From NCBI GenBank assembly GCA_963556145.1, contig OY744461.1, forward strand, positions 6,644,891-6,708,890: a DNA stretch of 64,000 nucleotides, in the 5' to 3' direction. The stretch's first letter is position 1; every line of letters starts with the position of its first letter. Positions 1-10,234 of the stretch are shown here, one piece after another. Below the pieces are notes generated by a model that made no database searches, was not told the DNA's origin, and worked only from the letters and a program-made list of their open reading frames with translations. Position numbers and translations under genes: made by a program. This stretch comes from Hygrocybe punicea. Taxonomy: Eukaryota; Basidiomycota; Agaricomycetes; Agaricales; Hygrophoraceae.

Positions 1-6
1 AACACT

Positions 7-2415
7 ATGCCTACAATGCCATTGGGGGGTGGAAGGTCTCATATATTTCCAGCCGATCATATACTGCCATATATAGAAAATGGCAATTTTCCTATTGATG
101 CTAAATCATCTTACACTTTTGTTGATTATGTGAAAAAAGACAATATTGTGTCTTATCCTGTTAATAAGTTTGTTCATGCAAATATCCCATTTGTTGAGAT
201 TATTCCCCACATACCTGGTCATATGGTACATAAGATTGCACAAGTTCACAGCATTTCCATGGGCTCTCATGTACTTAAAAAAGACATGTTGGCTTACTTT
301 GAAAATCATGATTGTCTTAATTGTGGTGCATATGTCAGCATATTTTCTGTTACAATTAGTCATGCAACAAAGAAACAACAGTGCAAGCCTGCTCCATTAA
401 CAGAAACTCAGATTCTGGATCGGCGTAAACGGAAGCGCAACAATTATGCAGCAAAAAAAGCTCAACAGCATGCATCTAAAAAGTCTGAACAATGCACTTC
501 AAGTCTTTCTGAGGACTGTTCATTGAAATTAGATCAAGTATGTGCTTTCCCTCCTCCCCCTTTATCCTCAGAATTGGCTAATACTGTTATCTCAGACTTC
601 TGCAGAGATTCAATGCCTAGTACATTTGAAGAATCAGGGTGTGCTGTGTGTGGTGAATTAACACCATTAACCAAATTGAGCAAAATAAAAAGCATAAAAG
701 GTATGCTTAGTGTTCTTGAAGCACCAGGTATAACAAGAGTTGGACGAAAGAAATCAGAAGATAAGATTCGAGAATTTAAGGGCCCTGTTTTAGACTATCA
801 ATGTGATAAGATATGTGATGAATGTCGAAGTTGTATAAGAAAAGGCAAAACTCCTCCACTTGCTTTAGCAAGAGGGCTATGGTTGGGTGTTGTGCCGAAG
901 GAACTGGCTGAGCTGCGTTTTGTGGAAAAGTTGCTTGTATCTCGTATACGTCACAATTGTTGCTTTGTGCGTGTTGCTTCAGGCATGAGGAAAATGACAT
1001 CACATGTGGTTGCTTTTCAGTCACCCATTCCAAAGGTGTATCAGATACTACCACCACCAGTTGCTGAACTTGATGATGTTTTAGCCATCTTATTCACTGG
1101 GCCTTGTAGGCCAACAGAAAAAGACTTTGAACGAACCCCCTTGCTGGTGCGGAGGAACCATGTTGCAAGAGCACTTGAATGGCTGAAGCTTAATCATGCT
1201 GATTACCATGATTTGGATATATCTTATGAGAATCTTGCAGAATATCCTGAGGTTGGCCCACCTGTTTCTGTTGAATATCGTCAAAGAGAGACAAACAAAG
1301 TATCAGAGGGGACAAGTGTATTTGATAGTGAACTTGAAGATGGTACAGAACATGGAGACTGTCCTTTTATTGTTCATGGGCTAGCTGGTGAGGACATGGA
1401 TACTAAGACAGTTAACTCACTAAAAGGGATTGCACTCAGACATCTCAACAGTGGTGGAAAAATATTGGCAATTGGTCATTCTTCTCAGTATGAATCTATT
1501 TACAAGAACCCTGAGCTTTATCCACAGATGTTCCCTTGGTTATTTCCATATGGAATGGGTGGTATTGGATCTACATCACTGTCTGATGCTGAACACAAGC
1601 GTCACCTTCTGATGTATCATGATAAACGCTTTCAGACAGATATATATTTTCCATTTGTTGCTTTCAGCCATGCTCAAGTGAAGGCAAGCACATCTGGTGG
1701 TTATCTGCTTGCTGACAAGGCTAAATTCCATGATATAACCAATCGGCTGTTGAGTGTTGACCAAAATGTGTTGTCTTCATTGGCCAAAAGGCTGTCGGAA
1801 GGTGAAGTTGTTAAACCAGCTAGCCAAGAAGAGAAAGACTGTTACCAAGTAGTACGAGACCTTGATCATGTAGGAGCCAAGGTAAGTGGATCCACTACTA
1901 GCAAGAAGTTTATGAGAAATGAAATTTGGTCTTTGATTTCATACTGTGGTGCTCCTTCTTGGTATATTACTTTATCTCCAGCTGATATCAAGCACCCAAT
2001 TTGTCTGTACTTTGCTGATACAAAAGAGAAGTTTGAACCAAAAATTAGATCAAGTGATGAGAGAATGCGTCTTATTGCTAGAAATCCAGTTGCTGGTGCA
2101 CGTTTCTTTCATTTCATGGTTAGTCTATTCATAAAGCATGTTTTGGGTGTAGATACAGATCATCCAGGAATATATGGAGAAACATCAGCTTATTATGGCA
2201 CAGTTGAGCAGCAAGGACGTCTCACTTTGCATCTTCACATATTAATTTGGATTCTTGGATGCCTCACTCCAAAAGAGATAAGAAAGCGAATTTTAGATCC
2301 TTCTTCAGATTTTCAGAAGAAATTAGTTGAGTATTTGGAGAGTACACATATTGGTGAATTTCTTACTGGAACAAAGGATGAAGTGCTCACAAATATTGAA
2401 AACCTTCTCAGTTAG
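7..2415 (+). CDS. Helitron RepHel, N-terminal part (Rep HUH motif), frameshifted
   Basis: This is the front half of a Helitron replication initiator/helicase. Zinc-binding Cys pairs occur near residues 215-218 and 270-280, and the two-histidine metal-binding motif of HUH nucleases (H-L-H in the string LTLHLHILIW) falls at residues 742-744. The frame is open back to position 1, so the first ATG at 7 is probably internal and the true start lies upstream. The frame ends at TAG 2413-2415, just where the protein should continue: the next frame resumes at once with ENYIDPTQT, so I infer a single-base deletion at about 2413. An intron does not explain it, because the only GT-AG pair there would be 17 nt long. 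Confidence 0.85.
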   Translation: MPTMPLGGGRSHIFPADHILPYIENGNFPIDAKSSYTFVDYVKKDNIVSYPVNKFVHANIPFVEIIPHIPGHMVHKIAQVHSISMGSHVLKKDMLAYFENHDCLNCGAYVSIFSVTISHATKKQQCKPAPLTETQILDRRKRKRNNYAAKKAQQHASKKSEQCTSSLSEDCSLKLDQVCAFPPPPLSSELANTVISDFCRDSMPSTFEESGCAVCGELTPLTKLSKIKSIKGMLSVLEAPGITRVGRKKSEDKIREFKGPVLDYQCDKICDECRSCIRKGKTPPLALARGLWLGVVPKELAELRFVEKLLVSRIRHNCCFVRVASGMRKMTSHVVAFQSPIPKVYQILPPPVAELDDVLAILFTGPCRPTEKDFERTPLLVRRNHVARALEWLKLNHADYHDLDISYENLAEYPEVGPPVSVEYRQRETNKVSEGTSVFDSELEDGTEHGDCPFIVHGLAGEDMDTKTVNSLKGIALRHLNSGGKILAIGHSSQYESIYKNPELYPQMFPWLFPYGMGGIGSTSLSDAEHKRHLLMYHDKRFQTDIYFPFVAFSHAQVKASTSGGYLLADKAKFHDITNRLLSVDQNVLSSLAKRLSEGEVVKPASQEEKDCYQVVRDLDHVGAKVSGSTTSKKFMRNEIWSLISYCGAPSWYITLSPADIKHPICLYFADTKEKFEPKIRSSDERMRLIARNPVAGARFFHFMVSLFIKHVLGVDTDHPGIYGETSAYYGTVEQQGRLTLHLHILIWILGCLTPKEIRKRILDPSSDFQKKLVEYLESTHIGEFLTGTKDEVLTNIENLLS

Positions 2416-5400
2416 AAAATTATATAGATCCAACACAAACTTTGCCTGAAGCACCCCCTAGTGCTTGTGCTAAAATGTGTGGGAATTGTCAGCTGTGTCA
2501 TCAATGGAATCTATGGCAAGTTAATTATGAGAAAGTGGTAGATGATATTTTGGCAAAATCCAACATACATCACTGTTCCAGCAACAGGAATAAAGATGGT
2601 GCTCAAAATAAATCACGTCAATATGTTGGGTGTATGGATAACAAGTGGGGGAAATGTAAAGCAAGGTTTCCACGTCCTGTATTTACTCATACTGAAGTAG
2701 ACACTGAAACTGGTGCTCTTAACATGAAAAAGGCAGAGCCAATGATTAACACAATTACTCCTCTTCTTACTTACTTGTGTCACTCTAACACAGATGTGAG
2801 CTCTCTAAAATCAGGAACTGCAATAAAAGGGGTCATTCTTTATGTGTCTGACTACATTACCAAGATTTCCTTAAAAACACATGTTATATTTGACACTATT
2901 CGAGCAATGTTTCAAAAAAATAGTGAGATGATTGGTGGTAGTGAGACTCAAAAGGAGAAAGCACGTAAACTCATGACCAAGATTGTGAACAATCTCAGTG
3001 CTAAGATGGAAATTGGTTCACCGATGGCCTGTATGTATCTTTTGCGAAATCCTGACCATTATACAAATCATAAGTTTGCTCCTTTCTATTGGCAGAGCTA
3101 CATTCATGAGGCACGACAGGTCTGGAATACTGATGATACTAAGGAGCATGTTGAAAAGGTAGCCTTGATCAAACGTAGAGATTGTATTATTGGATTGTCC
3201 CCTGTTTATGATTACATTTATCGCCCTCAAGAACTGGTGCATATGTGCTTGTATGATTGGGTAAGTCGATGCTCAAGAGAGAAACTTTCTGAATCCAAAT
3301 TAAATAAAAAAAACTATATTGAAGAACTGGCCAGTGTTGCAGATGAGAGTGAGAATTATGATACATCTTTCATATATCAAGATGAAACAATCATATCTGA
3401 TATGGACAGTGACAATGCTGTGTCTATGAGTAACTTGAAAATTGAGAAGCCAGGTAAGAATTATGCAGGCAAAGTTCCAGTTTTGGATGTGACAAATACA
3501 TCTTCTGCTGGGCTGTTTGCATTTCTTGACCGTCATCCACTTCACAAGTCACATGGGACATGTTGTGTAAAAGAAGACAGCATTAAAGTTCCCACCTTTA
3601 TAGGAGCAACTTTACCACGATGTGATCAAGGTGATCGTGAATATTATTGCTCAACCATGCTTGCATTGTTTAGACCTTGGCGTTCTGGACATGACTTGAA
3701 AACAAAAGATCAATCTTGGGATGAGTCCTTTTTATCATATAGCTTTACTCTGAGACAAAGAGAACTTATGAACAATTTTAATATAAAATATGAATGTCTT
3801 GATGCTCGTGATGACTTTCATGCCCAGCTTCGTAAAGGTTCAGTTGTCTTGCCAAGTTGGATTCAAGGTTCTGACTATACATTGGATCATAACAATGATT
3901 TGGAGCAAGTGGATGATGACTACATATTTGAAGATGTCTCTGCAAAGTTGGGTGAAGAGTTTGACACTGAATTTAGGGAAATTGGCAAGCGAGAAAAGAA
4001 ACGTCAACTTGATATGGCAACTATGCGATCAATAATGACTCACACAGGTTGGACAGAGCCTTTATCCACAGAGACATCAGTTGCCCAGTTACCATCACCA
4101 GAGATTATCCAAACTGGGAGTCAATGGAAAGCTGTTGTGCAGAAGAAAAGACAAGATATACTTGAACGTCGTGCAGAAAACCTGCCTGAATATCTGGCAC
4201 AACCATCAAGTCATCATGATAGCCAGGTTAGAGTTGTTGATAGATCATATCTTGAAAAGAGTTCTCATTCTGGTAAATCTTTGTTAGCACTAGACAGCAT
4301 TGTGGAAGAGTTTAGATTAAATGAGGAACAAAAAATAGCATTTTACATTGTTGCACATCATGCATCCATTGGCAATTCTGAGCAATTGAAAATGCATATT
4401 GGAGGTATGGGTGGAACTGGTAAAACACAAGTTTTGAAGGCATTAGTAAAAATTTTCAAGTCAAAAAATGAAGCTCATCGTTTTGTTATTGTGGCACCTA
4501 CTGGAACTGCTGCAGCTCTGCTAGCAGGATCTACATATCACTATATGTTTGGATTAAATGAGAGTACTGATGAGCAGATATCAATTAAACAACTTTCTCA
4601 ATTAAGATCACGACTGCTGGGAGTTGATTACATCTTTTTTGATGAAGTTTCAATGTTGTCTTGTCGAGATATGTACAGGATTAGTGCAAGGATGGCTAAG
4701 ATTTTCAATGAAACTGAATTGCCTTGGGGTGGATTAAACATGATATTTGCAGGGGATTTTGCACAGTTGCCTCCTGCAATTGGGCATGAAAATGCCTCTC
4801 TCTATAGCAGAACTGTTGGAGCTTCTTCTACTAGCCACCAAGATCAAGAAGCTGCCATTGGAAAGGCATTGTGGCACCAGGTTACAACTGTAGTAATACT
4901 ACGAGAAAACATGAGACAAAGACTTCAAACAAAGGAAGATGCACAACTCAGACAGGCTCTTACAAATATGCGATATAAAGCTTGTACTGCTGAAGATATT
5001 ATCTTCCTGCGGTCACGAATATCAAGCAATCTACCTGGTCGTTCATCAGTAAAACATGAAGACTTTAGACAGGTGTCAATAATTACTGCTTTGAATGTTC
5101 ACAAAGATGAGATCAATCGCTTGGGGTCATTGAGATTTTCTAAGGAAACTGGCCAATCTCTAGTTGATTTTTATTCTGATGATTCAATAGTTTCAAAAGA
5201 TAAGAAAAGGGGCAAGTTTTCATCTCAAGCTGCAACTCACAAGTACCATACATTATCGGATAATGTTCATAAAGCTCTGTGGAATCAACCTCCTAGTTCA
5301 AATTCAAAATGCATCCCTGGAAAACTTTCATTGTGTGTTGGAATGCCTGTTATGATCCGGAATAATAGTGCTACTGAGCTATGCATTACGAGAGGCCAAG

Positions 5401-7016
5401 AAGGCATAGTGCATAGTTGGCAGTCAGTAATAGGTAAGCAAGGTCAGAGAGTATTGGACACACTATTTGTAAAGCTACTTAATCCTCCACAAACTGTAAA
5501 ATTGAATGGACTTCCTGATGATGTTATACCACTAACAAGAACAAGTGTTACTGTAGACTGTGCACTGCCAGATGATTCATCAATTACAATATCACGTAGT
5601 CAGGTGGAGGTACTTCCCAATTTTTCAATGACAGATTTTTCTTCACAAGGAAAGACAAGGCCCAACAATCCAGTTGATTTAAATAACAGTCGAAGCCATC
5701 AATCATATTACACTGCATTATCATGTAGTGCTTCGGCACTTGGCACTGTCATTTTACAGGGATTTGATGCAAGAAATATAACAGGTGGTGCATCTGGTGC
5801 ATTACGCCAGGAATTCCGTGAGCTGGAAATTTTAGATGAAATAGTTGGATTGAGATACAAAGGCAAGCTACCAAGTTCAGTTACTGGTGACCGCAGAAAT
5901 TCTCTAATTGAGTCCTTTAGAATGTGGAAAGGAAAGCATTATGTTCCAGCAAATGTGCACAAGGCAATCCGGTGGAACAAGTCTGATCCATATATTCCAG
6001 GTCAAGAGAATGAAGTTCCCTGGCAAGTTCTGGGGAAAAGACAAAAGGATATAAAAAATATTCCTATCAAGTCAAAATATATTCCTGCTCATGGGAGTTC
6101 TCCAGCATTGTTTTGTCAGAATTCTATTATAAAGAGAAAAATAAGTGGGTCTCGAGTTGCACCTAATAGGAAGAAGTTGAAAACACATCATATTACTTAT
6201 GACTCTCCATTGACCTCTGTGAGCATTCCTATTGGTACACCTTGGAGCAACAACAGCTGTGCATATGACTCTGTAATATCTATTTTATATGATATCTGGC
6301 AGGATAATAAGATTGCTTGGTCTAATTCTTTCAGAAATTTAAATTCCCAATTTCTTGGTGACTTGGTAGGTGGGTTTTCAAGATATTCTGATGGTGAATG
6401 CTCTTTAGAAGAAGTCCGTGATCATCTAAGGCATTGTCTGCATCAGCATTCACCCAATAACTTCCCATGGGGAGCATTTACTAGTGTTAATACTTTATTG
6501 TATACATTACTACAAACAGAAATCCCCATTCTTTCATCTTGTATTTCTTGCCCTCAACGTCATCCTGTGTCCAGACAGCGGGAAGCAGCATGCAATTGCC
6601 TTATAGATGTTGGGGGAATTGACTTTGAATCTATTCAAGATGAACTTGATCTCTTTGTAATTTCTCTTGCTTCGAAGTGTACAATCTGCAATGACTTTCT
6701 ACTTCGAAAATTCACTTTTGTAGATGCCCCTCCTTTACTTGCCTTTGCTGCATCTGTATCCACCACTACTGTGAATCCTAATTTGGTAGTCACAGTTGAA
6801 GGAAAAACTGAACCATTGCGATATTGTCTCAGAGGTGTTATATATTATGGAAGTGGTCACTTCACATCTGTTATTGTCAGATTAACAGGTCAGGTTTGGT
6901 TTCATGATGGAATTATCACTGGAAGGTCTACAGAATATGAAGGAATGTTAGAGAATATCTTCTTAACTGTCTGCAGGTCCAAAAAACCTTGTATTTTTAT
7001 ATATGTTCTTGTATAG
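2415..7016 (+). CDS. Helitron RepHel, Tyr motif + PIF1 helicase + cysteine peptidase
   Basis: This continues the Helitron protein in the next frame. Numbering from 2442, the catalytic paired-Tyr motif YVSDYITK is at residues 134-141. The PIF1-like helicase has Walker A GGMGGTGKTQ at 654-663, Walker B FFDEVS near 731, and the downstream signatures FAGDFAQLPPA and VGMPVMIRNN. The last 270 residues form an extra domain with a Cys box (NNSCAYDS, about 1269-1276) and a His box (GHFTS about 1471, followed by WFHDG), which reads as a papain-fold cysteine peptidase of USP/OTU type. No ATG is required at its start, since it is joined to the preceding frame apart from the frameshift. Plant and animal Helitrons with OTU-type domains are known; placement of this domain in the USP group is my inference. 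Confidence 0.85.
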   Translation, partial: ENYIDPTQTLPEAPPSACAKMCGNCQLCHQWNLWQVNYEKVVDDILAKSNIHHCSSNRNKDGAQNKSRQYVGCMDNKWGKCKARFPRPVFTHTEVDTETGALNMKKAEPMINTITPLLTYLCHSNTDVSSLKSGTAIKGVILYVSDYITKISLKTHVIFDTIRAMFQKNSEMIGGSETQKEKARKLMTKIVNNLSAKMEIGSPMACMYLLRNPDHYTNHKFAPFYWQSYIHEARQVWNTDDTKEHVEKVALIKRRDCIIGLSPVYDYIYRPQELVHMCLYDWVSRCSREKLSESKLNKKNYIEELASVADESENYDTSFIYQDETIISDMDSDNAVSMSNLKIEKPGKNYAGKVPVLDVTNTSSAGLFAFLDRHPLHKSHGTCCVKEDSIKVPTFIGATLPRCDQGDREYYCSTMLALFRPWRSGHDLKTKDQSWDESFLSYSFTLRQRELMNNFNIKYECLDARDDFHAQLRKGSVVLPSWIQGSDYTLDHNNDLEQVDDDYIFEDVSAKLGEEFDTEFREIGKREKKRQLDMATMRSIMTHTGWTEPLSTETSVAQLPSPEIIQTGSQWKAVVQKKRQDILERRAENLPEYLAQPSSHHDSQVRVVDRSYLEKSSHSGKSLLALDSIVEEFRLNEEQKIAFYIVAHHASIGNSEQLKMHIGGMGGTGKTQVLKALVKIFKSKNEAHRFVIVAPTGTAAALLAGSTYHYMFGLNESTDEQISIKQLSQLRSRLLGVDYIFFDEVSMLSCRDMYRISARMAKIFNETELPWGGLNMIFAGDFAQLPPAIGHENASLYSRTVGASSTSHQDQEAAIGKALWHQVTTVVILRENMRQRLQTKEDAQLRQALTNMRYKACTAEDIIFLRSRISSNLPGRSSVKHEDFRQVSIITALNVHKDEINRLGSLRFSKETGQSLVDFYSDDSIVSKDKKRGKFSSQAATHKYHTLSDNVHKALWNQPPSSNSKCIPGKLSLCVGMPVMIRNNSATELCITRGQEGIVHSWQSVIGKQGQRVLDTLFVKLLNPPQTVKLNGLPDDVIPLTRTSVTVDCALPDDSSITISRSQVEVLPNFSMTDFSSQGKTRPNNPVDLNNSRSHQSYYTALSCSASALGTVILQGFDARNITGGASGALRQEFRELEILDEIVGLRYKGKLPSSVTGDRRNSLIESFRMWKGKHYVPANVHKAIRWNKSDPYIPGQENEVPWQVLGKRQKDIKNIPIKSKYIPAHGSSPALFCQNSIIKRKISGSRVAPNRKKLKTHHITYDSPLTSVSIPIGTPWSNNSCAYDSVISILYDIWQDNKIAWSNSFRNLNSQFLGDLVGGFSRYSDGECSLEEVRDHLRHCLHQHSPNNFPWGAFTSVNTLLYTLLQTEIPILSSCISCPQRHPVSRQREAACNCLIDVGGIDFESIQDELDLFVISLASKCTICNDFLLRKFTFVDAPPLLAFAASVSTTTVNPNLVVTVEGKTEPLRYCLRGVIYYGSGHFTSVIVRLTGQVWFHDGIITGRSTEYEGMLENIFLTVCRSKKPCIFIYVLV

Positions 7017-7200
7017 GTGATTTCTAAATGCTCCCATAAGCCAACTTGGATTAATGTTACATTCTTGGATGTAGAAATATAGTTATATTTACAGCACATC
7101 ATATGTTGTAAGATACAGCCATTACACTATACTGGCTGTCTAGCAACAACTTAATTAAATCAAGTAAGGACAGTTGTTATTTTATGGGAGCCTGAGAGGA

Positions 7201-7241
7201 CTCGGATATGCCGTGCAAAGCAACGGCCCTCTAGCACAAGT
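7201..7241 (+). other. Helitron 3' terminal hairpin and CTAG end
   Basis: A five-base-pair stem GCCGT (7210-7214) / ACGGC (7223-7227) encloses an 8-nt loop GCAAAGCA and is followed by CCTCTAG ending at 7234. This matches the Helitron 3' architecture of a hairpin just before CTRR. A second copy on the minus strand at 16943-16985 has one stem pair changed from G-C to A-T on both sides, so pairing is conserved. Confidence 0.8.
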
Positions 7242-7780
7242 TGCTCTATACAATGTAGAAGGCACAGAGAGAGCATCTGGAACTAGAAACAGAGATGTTA
7301 ATGATGTAGAAGCATCTGTGGAAGGAGTTGTTGCAAATGAGGATGGTTTCAGGCACTGATCAAGACTTTTGGGCAAATAATATGCATCTGTTGCGGATGC
7401 ATTATGGAAAGTGTTGAAGATTCTTGACGGGAAGCAAATGTGCTGCTCAGTAGAATTAGTATTGATTGGACCTAGCAAACAGCTGAACACTGGTGCTAGA
7501 TATGGATCAAAAGTCAGACTCTCATCAAACTTAGAGGAATGATCATACCAATGAAAATAAGTGGTCAATCAACCACATTCACAATCCAAGTCAGGTCTTT
7601 TCCATTCATGTTTGCCAAGCCAGAAAAAAAATTATGCCATGTCATCAAATGATATGGAATTGTAGACTTGGTCAATTTGTGTGCTGCACCCCCACATGCT
7701 GTCCTTTTGTACCCAATTGTTACCAACTGCCAAACATTTTGGTAAAAGGTTTGATCAGGGGACTGCACATCCTGCACATA
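7242..7780. other. No recognisable gene
   Basis: This AT-rich stretch after the Helitron end holds only short frames without recognisable motifs. I see no repeat shared with other parts of the window. Confidence 0.5.
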
Positions 7781-8720
7781 TAGTGTTGCCGTAGTTTGGT
7801 TCCGAACCTAGCTGAACCCGGTTCAAACCCCGAACCGAACCCTAGGTTCAGTTTAAGTTCAGTCAAGTGCTGAACCGGACCGTGGGTTCAGTTCCAGGTT
7901 TTGAGGCCTGCCGGATTTCCTGAACGGCTCCAAACCGCATCCAAACCGTGAATGCGGATATTTTTAAGGTATTTATGTCATTTGTTTTTTGGATTTCTTT
8001 ACTTACTTTTTCATGTTAAACGGTATCATGTGACCATTATCTGTAGGGTTTCTTCACCAACACCGCAACAACGCAAGGCCAATGAACGCGACACAATGTC
8101 GCGTTTCTGAATACAGGTAAGTCTCATCAAATTTCTTAACTTTACTAATATTATCTGCCACAGGCAACTTGACCGCGACCACATGGTGAGCACACCACCA
8201 CAGCACAACATGGATCCCAACGCCAACGCCAACGGATGTGGGACAGCCGCAACACCAACACCACCACCACCACCACCACCACCACCACCACCAGCAACGG
8301 CAACAGCAACGTCAACAATGACGATGGCAATGGCAACAGCAACAGCAGCTTGTGCTGCATCCAGCCATCCAATGCCAAGGAACCTCGCGGACACGAGCTG
8401 ACACGTCAACTGACGTGTGGACATTGTTCGCGAGGTATTTGGCACCAAGAAGGATAATGGGAGCATGGGTGTAGCCCGTGCTCCTATTTCCATGGTGGCT
8501 CATCCAATGCCGGCAACAGCAGCAGCAACAACAGCAATGGCAACAGCAGCAGCAGCAGCGGCAATGGCAATGGCAATGGCAGCTGCAGCAGCAATGGCCA
8601 CGACAGCAGCAGCAGCAGCACTGGACAGCTCCCCCACAGCCCAACTACCTCGCAAAGTGCAGCACTGTATCAATTGATATGTGCCTGCCATTTGCAAGGA
8701 GAACAGAGCTCATGGGGTGA
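7781..8720 (+). repeat. GGTTC-family hAT-like element, left end with triplet-repeat interior
   Basis: It begins TAGTGTTGCCG and continues with alternating GGTTCAG and CTGAACC words (7796-7930), the hallmark of the family described at 17561 and 23668. The interior shares the CCTCGCG...GTCAACTGACGTG...GCGAGG motif (8385-8440) with the interior of the 23668-24807 element, and both carry triplet repeats. No right terminus or 8-bp duplication was found, so the end coordinate is approximate and the copy may be truncated. Confidence 0.55.
8250..8640. repeat. ACC and CAG/CAA trinucleotide repeats
   Basis: An (ACC)n run at about 8257-8293 is followed by imperfect GCAACA/GGCAAT repeats, and a CAG/CAA-rich block lies at about 8510-8630. 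They generate open frames in all six frames with homopolymeric products (poly-Thr, Pro, Gln, Cys), which are not genes. Confidence 0.9.
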
Positions 8721-9274
8721 GCCCACCTCAGTCCAGGGTTCAGACCACGTCTGAACCCCTGCAGAGTGTGCCCAGGGAAGCCATTTGGGTATAGTAGCAT
8801 GTGGATAGCAGCTGCTGGGATTGTGGCGGTGATCATGGTTGAGATGGTGCAAAATGCGCTGGGGAAGGAAGTTGTTCCACCTGCGGAGTTTACAAGTGGG
8901 TTTGTTAGCTGTGTGTGTCTGTGACTCTGTGCATGTGTTTTTGGGGCATTGGGAGTTCACCTGGGAATGTGGATGGCCATGCAAAGCCGTTGAGCTGCTG
9001 GATGTACCTGCAGTCAAGGTGTGCAGTGGAGCTTGTGAGTGAGGGGTGTATGGAGACAGAGGTGGATGGTTAGGCATGAATGGATAGCGCATGAGTTTTT
9101 GTTCTTTTATTACCCATGTATATTCCCTTGGAAAACCCTTTTTTCTGTTCGAATTACAAGTGCAGATGCAGCATTATAGGACAAATATACTGTATGATGA
9201 TTGATTAGTGTGCCAGTGTGCCAGTGAGTATCGAGGTCTCACTAGCTAGTTGTTCATCAGGGCTACAGTAGCGA
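8721..9274. other. No recognisable gene
   Basis: Only short overlapping frames on both strands, rich in His/Pro or Cys/Trp, are present. I see no domain, splice pattern or repeat. Confidence 0.5.
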
Positions 9275-9515
9275 TGTGGTGAACGCAGCCTGGGTAGGCA
9301 CGGATTCGGGGTGTGCGAGATCGTTGTCACTGGGGTCAAAACCCAAAACTCAACTTGTTTGTAACTATGTACACAAGCCACTATATAGGTACTGTATAGT
9401 ATCTATAAATGGACTGTGGTGAAGAAATGGTGAAGTGGGATTGTAAAGAAGATAAGGTAAACTGTAACAATAGAAAATAAGAGAATACGCACACAGAGAG
9501 ATATCAATCTCTACA
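9275..9515. repeat. Solo LTR, 241 bp, target duplication GCGA
   Basis: The sequence runs from TGTGGTGAACGC to ATCTCTACA and is flanked by GCGA on both sides (9271-9274 and 9516-9519). A shorter relative at 35912-36093 has the same ends (TGTAGTGAACGC ... TCTCTACA) and shares the internal words CCTGGGTAGGCACGGATTC and GGATCAAAACCCAAA or GGGTCAAAACCCAAA. TG...CA ends, dispersed copies and a short duplication make this a solo LTR, with internal element lost by recombination. Confidence 0.75.
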
Positions 9516-10026
9516 GCGATTGTACTCACCCTGTGATGAAATTTCTCCATCACTTCTCGAAGTCAGAATTGTCTATGAGCCTATCGTAGTCAAGTACAGA
9601 GAGCAGTTCACAGAGATAAGAAAGAGGAATGGTTGATATAAGCAAGATGACAATTTAGATAGGTCACCTGTTTGTCGTTAGAGTTTTGTCCTCATTCACT
9701 GATCAGTCAACAACCACAGAACCACTGGCTCAACAATCCATTGTGCAAACAAGATTTGGGGACCACCACCACCACTGTGCCGCAGGATGCAGTGCAATTA
9801 CTGCATGCAATCTGCAGAATTGAGGTAACCACCTCAGCTCCCCCTGCATACATAATGGTTACATGTGGCAACGACAAAGTAGCCTTTGGAAGGGAAGCTC
9901 TTATGCAAATGGGATATGATGTGAGTCACTGTCTCTGCTTCTCTCCACCACTGCTGACCCACCCTTGCTTATCGTGGCTGGCCACCTTGCAGAAGGCTTG
10001 GGATACCTTTCTCGACATATTCACAA
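9516..10026. other. No recognisable gene
   Basis: A 152-codon frame (9672-10130) begins here but runs into the GGTTC repeat at 10027 and has no recognisable motif, so I do not call it. Nothing else is evident. Confidence 0.5.
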
Positions 10027-10234
10027 TAGTGATGGTACAGTTCAGTTCTCAACCTGGGTTCGAACCTGAACCAAACCTTAGGTTCAGTTCAAGGTTCAGT
10101 CAAGGAGGGATTCTTGTGAACCTGGTTTGAGCTGGTTCGAACCTGAACCTAATCTTTCATGTATTAGTCTAATTTCTGCTGACTAGACACTTAGTTTTGG
10201 TCAAACTATTGACTGACTTGAAGTTTCAGCACTA

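Larger units (their letters stand above)
1..7241 (+). mobile_element. Helitron (autonomous type), 5' end outside window
   Basis: A rolling-circle transposon is recognised from its protein (HUH Rep motif, paired Tyr motif, PIF1-type helicase) and from a 3' terminus that lies about 210 bp downstream of the coding region in the correct orientation. The 3' end carries a short hairpin (7210-7227) followed by CTAG and then CACAAG. The 5' end lies before position 1, so its length is unknown. The coding region is broken by one frameshift near 2413, so this copy may no longer act on its own. The exact 3' boundary is either CTAG at 7234 or CACAAG at about 7241; the similarity with a second copy near 16.95 kb continues to the latter. 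Confidence 0.85.

Noticed and set aside
8026..8720. Many overlapping frames (both strands) with poly-Val, poly-Thr, poly-Cys or poly-Gln products
   Set aside because: They come from trinucleotide repeats; no start context, splice sites or domain supports a gene.
9672..10130. 152-codon plus-strand frame
   Set aside because: It has no recognisable motif and runs into the GGTTC repeat.
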